Assembly (NCBI GenBank): GCA_015698045.1
Contig: BLAL01000160.1
Coordinates: 372,001-436,000 of the forward strand
DNA: 64,000 nucleotides
Direction: 5' to 3'
From: Rhizophagus clarus
Lineage: Eukaryota; Glomeromycota; Glomeromycetes; Glomerales; Glomeraceae
Part shown: in pieces, positions 56,275 to 64,000 of the stretch
Layout: the number at the start of each line of letters is the position of its first letter
How positions within the stretch are numbered: the stretch's first letter is position 1
Translations under genes and position numbers: made by a program
Notes under the pieces: model-generated
Told to the model about the DNA's origin: nothing
What the model saw: only the letters and a program-made list of their open reading frames with translations
The model's database searches: none

Positions 56275-58315
56275 ATGAGTGACGATATAGAGGCCCAAGA
56301 ATGTAAAGGTCATAATGAATTTCTTGATGTTTTAATTAGTCATAACCACAAAATTGAGTTAATCAATAATTTGGAAAAATTCAATGTCGCCGATGGAATA
56401 AAATCACTTGAGGACTTTGTACATAAATTAGTTAATTCCAAAAATAAGAATGATTCTTTAATAAAACTAAAAAAACTTATTGAAAAGAAAGATGAAAAGT
56501 TAATTTTGGAGTTTTTTGATTATTGTGCAAAGTTATGCATTGAAGATGAAAAGTTCGAACTTATGTGTGAAGTTACTATTTTACTTCAAGATTTCATCAA
56601 TATTCTCTATAAGAGACCAGTTTCCAGGCTTATAAAACAGCTAACTTACGTTAAGGTTCCATCAAAATGGTGTGAAAGAAACGAATTCCTATCAGAAAAT
56701 GAAAATCTTCATGGTTACAATGTTCATAATCTCAGGCCGTCCATAATCGACAGGTTTGTTTTTATACTCTTTTTCATTTTCTTTATACTGTGCACTAATT
56801 GTGGTTTGTATTATGAATAAGTTTTCAGAAAATCCCCCAACACCATATTACATTATGCTATTTGCCATTTCCTGGCCTATTCAGTTATCCAATAGGCAGT
56901 GGTGTGCTCGACATCTTATTTCCACGTAATATAAGTCCCTTCGCAAGATTAATAATCACTTATCCCGACGAAATATTTCAACCTAATAACGCCTCCTCTG
57001 GAATAATTGAATCTCCACTTTTTCATGCTATTATCAAGTTCAAGTGGCGTTCATTTGCGTGTTATCGCTACTATATTGTATTTTCTTCCTATCTCGCTTG
57101 GTTTGCCATTTTTACTGCATCAATTGTCACTGGCTATATGTCACTACATATTATAAGCACTATCGTGGGAACAATTGCATTACTCTTCATGATCCGACAT
57201 TTTATTATAATGTATTTAAACGGTGGTATCCCTTTTTTTTTAACCTCTAAAACGGCTATTTATTTCGCAATAAGTATCCTTCCTACTATTACTGCATTAA
57301 TGAATATTTTTGAAGTAAATAGATTACTCGTTTTTTTCCGACCCTTTACAATATTTTTCTTATGGATTGGTGCAATTGGACTTTTAGTAGCCTTTAAGGG
57401 AATCGGAATTATCTTCATTGGTAAGGATTTCTCAAAAGCCGTCTATCTGACAGTTTGATAATCCATTAACCTTTTTAATATGTAGTAATTGCGCATATTT
57501 GCAGAAAGGTCTTGTGGCTACTTGTCTTTTTAGTCTTAATTATAGTTGCAGCTTCTCATGCAACAGTGATCTATTCCAATATGATACTTAATTATGATAA
57601 AACTAGTTTAACTGACGAGAATCGTACAAAGTTTCAAGATCTTACTCAATATTATAATACATTCAATGCTTTCTGGTCGGCGCTTCTAGGTGATTATGGT
57701 TCATGGCCGAGTGATGATACCCTTTCATCTCTCGCCAGAATTGCATACTCACTCTTTATGGCTATCGTAATCCTGAACCTTGTGAGTACGTACTATCTTT
57801 TATTTGCATTTAACTTCGGGTTTCTTTCTAACGTTCTCTTTCTTCAATAGTTGCACTTGTAAATAATGTTTATTCAGAAGTACTTAATCGTGTATACACT
57901 GAATGGTCCCTGCTACGGGCACAATTTATCACGACTATTGAACTTAATTTAATGACACCACATGAACGTCAAAATAAGTATGTACAAGTTAATTTCTAAT
58001 ATAATATTTTAAAATACAATTCAAGTAAATAATTTGAACCAATATTTTAACCTGATTCATTAATTTCTTATTCACAATTACAGGGATAATTTTCCTTTGA
58101 CTATATATTATGAAGTCTTCACGGAAGAAGTTGAACGTTGGCATAAAAAGCTCGAAGAAGACAATATTTCAGTTTCACGAAATAAAATTCAGTTGTTAAA
58201 TGAGATGGCGGATAAAATGAAAGACGAAATAACCAAAATGGAAGATGATGATGTTACCAAAACAACGATGATGGATAAGTTAAATGAATTAAAACAACTC
58301 TTCCCTAAAAAGTAG
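56275..58315 (+). CDS. TRP-like ion transport domain protein
   Basis: Five exons, starting at ATG 56275 (MSDDIEAQECKGHNEFLDVL). The N-terminal half of exon 1 is helical and Lys-rich. Exon 2 (56829-57452) holds FPGLFSYPIGSGVLDILFPR and several hydrophobic segments (YIVFSSYLAWFAIFTASIVT, IISTIVGTIALLFMI, FFLWIGAIGLLVAFK). Exon 3 (57509-57785) holds another helix, a pore-loop-like NTFNAFWSALLGDYGSWPSD, and ARIAYSLFMAIVILNLV. Exon 4 starts at 57851 (IALVNNVYSEVLNRVYTEWS) and exon 5 at 58084 (DNFPLTIYYEVFTEEVERW, then a coiled coil). The pore then NLxIALxNNxYS layout fits a TRP/polycystin-type cation channel. The exon 1-2 join is uncertain: a weak GTTTTT donor keeps frame, the stronger GTTTGT does not. 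Confidence 0.75.
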
Positions 58316-59388
58316 GCGTATTCACTTACTTATATTAGGAACTCTTATGTGTAAATACATTACGTATAATACTACCTAAAATATTCCTTTTTACGCAAAA
58401 TATTTGTTAAAAAATATATCTGATTAGCAACTTTTATTGCACGTGAAATGTTAGGAGCTCGACAATTTTCTATGTAAACATTGTTAATTTCAAAGAACAA
58501 CACCTTTTTTAAAGTGATATTATGATAGAAAAGCGGTTTAAGTAAATATAATAAACATATTTGATATTGGCCATGATCGTTTGCTCGTGAAACGTGAAAT
58601 GACTTGTATCGGTTTGTATATAACAGATAATGATTAAATAATTATCTTACTGAAGATTGCACATAATAATTTAAGAAATACATTTATATGTTCGGACATG
58701 ACCGTTTGTACATGGAATTTCTTATAATTTTTGTATAAAACAGATAATTTTTTATTTATTTTAATCGAAAAGATTATTGAATATTGCACATAATGTCTAA
58801 TTTTTTTTTGATTTCTTGATTGTATAGTCCAAGAAAATATAAGAAATACATTTATATGTCAGCCATGATCATTTGCTCATGTAGAGGTCCAAATCAGTCA
58901 AATTTTTTGCTAATCGATTAATCGGTCATTTATAAAGTCTTTAGTCGATTTGATCCGATTATTCGTTCGTTAAATCATTTATTATTAATACAAGTTACAT
59001 TATTTCATTGTTAAAGGACATTATTTTATCTTAATATATTATAATTTATTGAGAATCAAAAAAAAAAAAAATTAAGCTTACTATTTCCGAATCAAATATT
59101 CTTAATCGATACTTTACTTGAACCTAAAAAAAAAAAAAGAAAACATAAGTAAAACGTTTCATTAGAAAAGTAAAAAAATATTAAGAATTAAATACTCATC
59201 GAAATCTCCTTCCAAAAAGACAAAATACAATGAACCTGTCACTAATATGCTTTATTTGGGATGATTTCCATATTGCAAGCCGTGATTTGATAGTGATCAG
59301 CATGACACAGGGGCGATTTGGAAACGATTTACACATGTGATAGTTTAACTTTGTGTATTTCCGATTTTTTAACTTTTAACGGTATATT
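58316..59388. repeat. Spacer with three diverged direct repeats
   Basis: The phrase CCATGATCGTTTGCTCGTG recurs in diverged form at about 58570, 58697 and 58864, each near AAGAAATACATTTATATGT and ATTGCACATAAT. The units are about 125-165 bp. No gene seen. Positions 59374-59388 are the left target duplication of the LINE at 59389. Confidence 0.45.
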
Positions 59389-60301
59389 TCAACGTTAGAA
59401 ATCATCAATGATAGAATTAATTATTCAAGTAAAAACACGTGTGAAGAAAACGACGCAAATATTGCATTTCGATATAAGAATTTTGTTAAACAGTTACCAA
59501 CATGCGAAATATGTTTTGATAGAAAAGTATATGAAGTGAAAAGTAAACGATGCATTAGATGCAATTTAGAAGATGAAACGTGGGAACATGTGTGGGATGT
59601 AATAAAAGCACGATAACAATGATGAATATTAGAGATCAGGTCCTCGACGAAATAATAGAAGAAACATCGACGTTATCAATTGAACATAGTACTGAGTTCA
59701 AAATGTTGCTATTGAACCTAAGCGAAGAAAAATCGGATTTATTACAAGTGACGAATGTATTGTGTGAATGGACAGGAGGAATCATATCGAATCAAACGTA
59801 CAGATGCTTACAAAAGAACAACATCATAGATTTAGGAAAAGATATGATATCAAGAATGCTTAATAAACAAAAAGAATTAAAATGGAAAGTACGATGTGAT
59901 AACATACTGTATCAGATATAGAAAAAACTATGGTATTAGTAAGAAAGACAAAAGAAAATATAAAGAGTTGGGCGATGAAGCATGCGAAGAAGAAAAAAGG
60001 AAAAAACAAAAAGATTATAAAATAATAAAAGACAAAAATAATGAACACAAAAAACGAGTTAATGATAAATGCATAACAGAGATTTAAAATAGATTAACGT
60101 TAGATAGATAGAAATAGGATAACGTATACTAATTTCAAAGTTTATAATTATTTAGGTGATAGTGAAAGTATATATAAAAATGGTATATAGTGGAATTTTG
60201 AATTTTACTAATGTATACAATATTGCAATATTGTAATTGTTCTTTTTTTTACAATAAAACAATAAAAATATGCATTTACCATAAAAAAAAAAAAAAAAAA
60301 A
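59389..60301 (+). mobile_element. 5'-truncated LINE with poly(A) and 15-bp TSD
   Basis: The 15-bp sequence TTTTAACGGTATATT flanks the insertion (59374-59388 and 60302-60316). The insert ends in an AATAAAA-containing tail and an A-run to 60301. The coding part is the end of a LINE ORF2: QLPTCEICFDRKVYEVKSKR, CIRCNLEDETWEHVWD (a CCHC-like zinc module), and after a 1-nt frameshift near 59598 CNKSTITMMNIRDQVLDEII through LNKQKELKWKVRCD. A second frame gives a Lys-rich end, YGISKKDKRKYKELGDEACE. Everything upstream of the zinc module is missing, as in normal 5' truncation. Confidence 0.8.
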
Positions 60302-60316
60302 TTTTAACGGTATATT

Positions 60317-62281
60317 AATAAAGCGCGGTCACTAATAAAATGGAGCCATGATACAGACGCGTAATTGGGTAATGATCACGTGATAAACCAGAATTTTTTA
60401 ACAGCAAAACGGCAATTTCATATAAAAAAAATACTAGATCGGGATTTTTTTAATGCAATTATTAAAAAAAAAAAATTCAAAAATTCAAATTTTTTAATGG
60501 CAAATTTATATTACAAAAATTGATATATTTTTTTTTAACAGCAATTAGAATTTAGAATTAATGATTTATATAAAATAATTTTTTTAACAAATATAATTTC
60601 AATTTCATGTGAAAAAAACTCTTTTTAATAGTATTCTCATACAAAAAAAAAAAATTAACATACAAGAATCGCAATTTCAAATTAAATAGATTTTTCAATC
60701 CAAATTAGATGATCAAATTACAGATTTTTAATATAAATTCCCAACACCTATTCTATGGGATAAATATGCACAAAATGTATATAAGTATATTATTGGCCTA
60801 TTAATTACATTTTAACAGGTTTATCATTACAGATTTTTTAATAAGTCAACTATCGTAGGTTTTACCAAGTTAATAATTAAGGTTAAGGTTGAATAGAAAA
60901 TTAGTAATTATAGTATAAATATAGCCTTAAATATTTATTATTAATGTTGTATCATCTTTTTACTGCATTATTTTCAGAGTTGTTTAGGGTTAGGGTTAGG
61001 AGATAAACTCATCTAAGTGCTTGCTATAGGAAGGCCGAGAGGGGAGAGAAGCGACCGCTGCGCGCAGAAGCAGGTCGCGTATCAGTGGCGAAGCCGCTAA
61101 AAACAAAAGTAAACTAGCTTTAGAATCACATGATTTATTAATCATGTGTTCTGTTATTAAACATACCACGAACAAAATATATTTCCATAACTGATGTCTT
61201 ATTACCTGTACGTAATACTACGTATTGAGGATTATCTTGGAGTCAACCAAGTATAATTATAGAATCCATACTTAATTTTCTTGTACTTCCGTATATTAAA
61301 ATTATTGATTACTGTAGTTCTGGATCCCAGTTATTATTTATTGTATCATACTATTAATTTATTTACCGTACTAGTACTTTCAACTTTAATCCCATAAAAT
61401 GAAGATATATGTATAGAAAAGAGTGTCTCATACTTGAAGCATTAACATTAGAACCTACATTTTCTTTAAAACTTCCAAATTGTTCTTGGCATTCAAATGC
61501 TAATATTTCATCCTTATTAAAGGTGATATTCTTTTCGTATATTTAATATATTAATAAATTTTTCTTAGGAATATCAAGACTTTAACTATTATATTATTTT
61601 TTGGATAATTTGATTAATAATAATAATATTATTATTTTAGAAATAGTAAAATAAAAATTTTTCGTGTAAGGGTAGTGACATATATTAGCGCTTACCCCCA
61701 ACCCAGGTGATATCTTGGTCACGTGTAACCAATCATATTTTTTAAAAATTGTGTAGCCTAAGCCCCCTAAAATATTAGCTAATATATGTCACTGCCCTAA
61801 CATTAAAATAAATAAATATGTATTGTACCAAAAAGAAATTCTCATGAGTTTATATATTGGTACCATATACAGTATAAATTTTAAGAACTTTCTCAAATGA
61901 ATCGATCAAAAAGGTTAATTTTCGAAACATTACTATAGCTACACAAAATTCCAAAAGTGGTTTCAATCAGTCGAGTTTAAATTATGAAACAAAATGATCA
62001 GAGTAAGGAGACAAGTTCTAAGGACCAAAGGTGAATTGGTAGTAATACAGAAATGCTTCTACTGGCTATGGTTAATAATAGATGTTTCGTTGCAGACTTG
62101 CAGGGAAGAGTTTACAGATAATAAATATAGAATGATTTTTTTGTAGATCTCTGACAAATTAATCTCGCCCATGCCAAATTAATTAAATTTTTGCCGAATT
62201 ATCATTTGATTTAAATCTCAAACAGCAACAACATTTATCATACGGAACAATTTTTTTTTTAAAAAAATAACAAAATTTAAA
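60317..62281. other. AT-rich spacer with telomere-like motif and GC-rich hairpins
   Basis: No gene. TTAGGG repeats (60984-61000, nearly three units) precede a GC-rich island at 61030-61100 that can fold: GCGACC (61051) with GGTCGC (61073), and AGTGGC-GAA-GCCGCT just after. A further hairpin, CACATGATT-TATT-AATCATGTG, lies at 61127-61148. Confidence 0.5.
61670..61797. mobile_element. PIF/Harbinger-like MITE B, 128 bp, TAA TSD
   Basis: Ends GGGTAGTGACATATATTAGC and GCTAATATATGTCACTGCCC, flanked by TAA (61667-61669 and 61798-61800). Same family as the MITE at 17456-17627; the termini are nearly identical while the interiors differ. Confidence 0.8.
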
Positions 62282-64000
62282 ATGATGTTCTTAAACAACT
62301 TTTTAATTAATATTATTATATTTGGAATTTTATTTCAATTGTTAGTTGAAGTAAAACCTCAAGATTCAAATATTAAGCCGGATTTACGTAACGCTCATAC
62401 AGCTACATTAATTGATAATAAATTATATATTTTGGGCGGAATTGGCTCTGATAATATTCCACCATATCCAACATTCTTCTATCTTGATGTCTCTGATTCT
62501 TCTGATACCAATGGATTAGAATGGCATGACTTGACAAACATCATTAGCATTCCACCGAATATGTACGTCGCAGCTATTAAAGGTGGTGCAAATAACAAAA
62601 CATTATTTCTATATGGTGGTGAAGCTTTGAATGATCAAAGTTTAAGTAATTTGGTTTTCACATATGATACACAATATAACACACGAATGACTCCAATAAT
62701 AACCGGTACTCCACCAATTGGAAAAATATCTATAACTCCTGTAATTGATTATAATGGATTAATCTATTTATTTGGCGGTTACTCTACTGATTCCATTTAT
62801 ACAAATGATATGTTTATCTTGGATTCAATAAATTTAAGTTGGAAAAATGCTAGTTCAATAAACGCACCTATTCCAAGAGCCAGCTATGGCGCTGTGTTTT
62901 TACCAAATAAAAATATTATCTATATCGGTATGTAATATTTATTATAAATTTTTATCACAGCGATTTAACTTTGCCTTAATTTTATTAGGTGGTTATAACG
63001 AAAATGTTGGAGTGTTCTCACTCAATGAGGTAATACTTATTATTATACTTTAGAGATTTAAATAATCAATTATATTAATTATTTAATATTTATTATTGTA
63101 AGGTGTATATATATAATACATTAAATAGTACTTGGACTACGCAGGTAATAAAAGTTTTTTCTATTTTATAAAAATTTATTAATTTAATAATGATTTTATA
63201 TTTTAATTTTTTTTAGACAACTTACGGATCAATACCTTCCGCAAGATATTCAATTTCAAGTGTTCTTAGTAATATTTATTATAAGATTTATTTTATACAT
63301 CTTTTTTTCCTAAAATATTTTAAAATTATTTATTTATTTAAAAAATCTTAATAGGTTTAGATAATCAAAAAATAATCGTTTATGGAGGATACGGACCAAA
63401 CTTCTCACAAAGTATAAACCCGGAAGATTCACTTTATGTTTTAAATACAAGTAATTTTAATTGGTATATTCCAAAAGTGGTTGGTAACATGCCACCAACC
63501 CGTGCTTTCCATAGATCATTGTTAATTGAAAATTATATGGTTATAACTTTCGGTAAATTTATCTGTTTAAAATATGATATTTTATATATAATGTTTTTTT
63601 ATTAATTTTTGATTTTTCATTAATTCAAAAAAAAAAAAAATATTTTTTTAAAGGTCAAGGTTACGCGCAAGAAACTGATAAAGACATATTATTGCTTGAT
63701 ATCAGTAATGATAATGAATATATTTGGAAAACATCTTTTAATAATAATAATTCGACTCCAACAATAACTTCAACTCCACAAGTTACATTACCAATTTCAT
63801 TAGATCCACTAGGTTCCGAAAAAGAAAATATCATAGTTGGTGCAATTATAGGTTCTGCACTTGGTATTGCTATAACACTTGGAAGCTTCTTTATTTATAA
63901 ACGGAAAAAACATATAAAAAAACAAGACAAAAAACCATCAACTCAAAATATAAATAATGTTCAACCTCAAGAAATTTTACATATTTCATCAGAAAAGGAT
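62282..64000 (+). CDS. Kelch-repeat single-pass membrane protein (partial, runs off right edge)
   Basis: Starts MMFLNNFLINIIIFGILFQL, a secretion signal (about residues 1-27), then kelch-type beta-propeller repeats: AHTATLIDNKLYILGGIGS, KTLFLYGGEAL, GLIYLFGGYSTDSIYTNDMF, PRASYGAVFLPNKNIIYIGG, KIIVYGGYGP and MPPTRAFHRSLLIENYMVIT. Small exons (donor at 62928, acceptor ending 62988, and more at about 63030-63650) continue the propeller. A Ser/Thr/Pro stalk is followed by one transmembrane helix (IIVGAIIGSALGIAITLGSF) and a basic stop YKRKKHIKK, with a cytosolic tail still open at 64000. Predicted to be plasma membrane with the propeller outside; ligand unknown. Confidence 0.88.

Overview
The window looks like nuclear DNA from a filamentous fungus, most likely an arbuscular mycorrhizal fungus (Glomeromycotina, Rhizophagus-like). 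That placement is an inference. It rests on very AT-rich DNA, many short GT-AG introns, long intergenic stretches packed with decayed transposons, a single-pass kelch membrane protein and a fungal housekeeping set. No rRNA, confident tRNA or CRISPR array was seen.

Housekeeping genes sit in compact islands. Positions 399-7776 hold a mitochondrial carrier (-), the 40S biogenesis factor TSR1 (+) and a pyruvate/branched-chain dehydrogenase kinase (-). Positions 32004-39754 hold a glutathione S-transferase (-), an unusual ubiquitin-like repeat / ZZ zinc finger / deiodinase-like fusion (-), a small unknown gene (-) and RRP36 (-). Positions 41757-43234 hold mitochondrial enoyl-reductase ETR1/MECR (+). 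Positions 56275-58315 hold a TRP-like ion channel (+), and a kelch membrane protein (+) runs off the right edge from 62282.

The rest is nested mobile DNA. Positions 12846-14840 are a poly(A)-tailed ORF1-only LINE-like copy with a 17-bp target duplication. Two related foldback-like TIR elements (16975-20518 and 27487-29281) have 8-bp target duplications and different internal tandem arrays, and both carry later insertions. Positions 22173-26400 hold remnants of a Myb/SANT protein with a decayed RS tail, an RNase-H-like transposase candidate and a zinc-finger protein. Positions 40026-41350 are a pogo pseudogene with a MITE inside it. Positions 43490-44600 are a LINE RNase H remnant, and 45668-46590 a MULE-like remnant. 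Positions 46833-55087 look like a hAT element split by retroelement and integrase pseudogenes, which are themselves hit by three TIR elements. Positions 59389-60301 are a 5'-truncated LINE with a 15-bp target duplication.

The most striking item is the 784-residue fusion at 33468-36085. It has about five ubiquitin-like domains and a degenerate ubiquitin remnant ending in RLRGG. A ZZ finger follows, then a deiodinase-like thioredoxin fold with cysteine where selenoenzymes carry selenocysteine. Exon joins and domain calls were made by eye; no alignment or database search was run.
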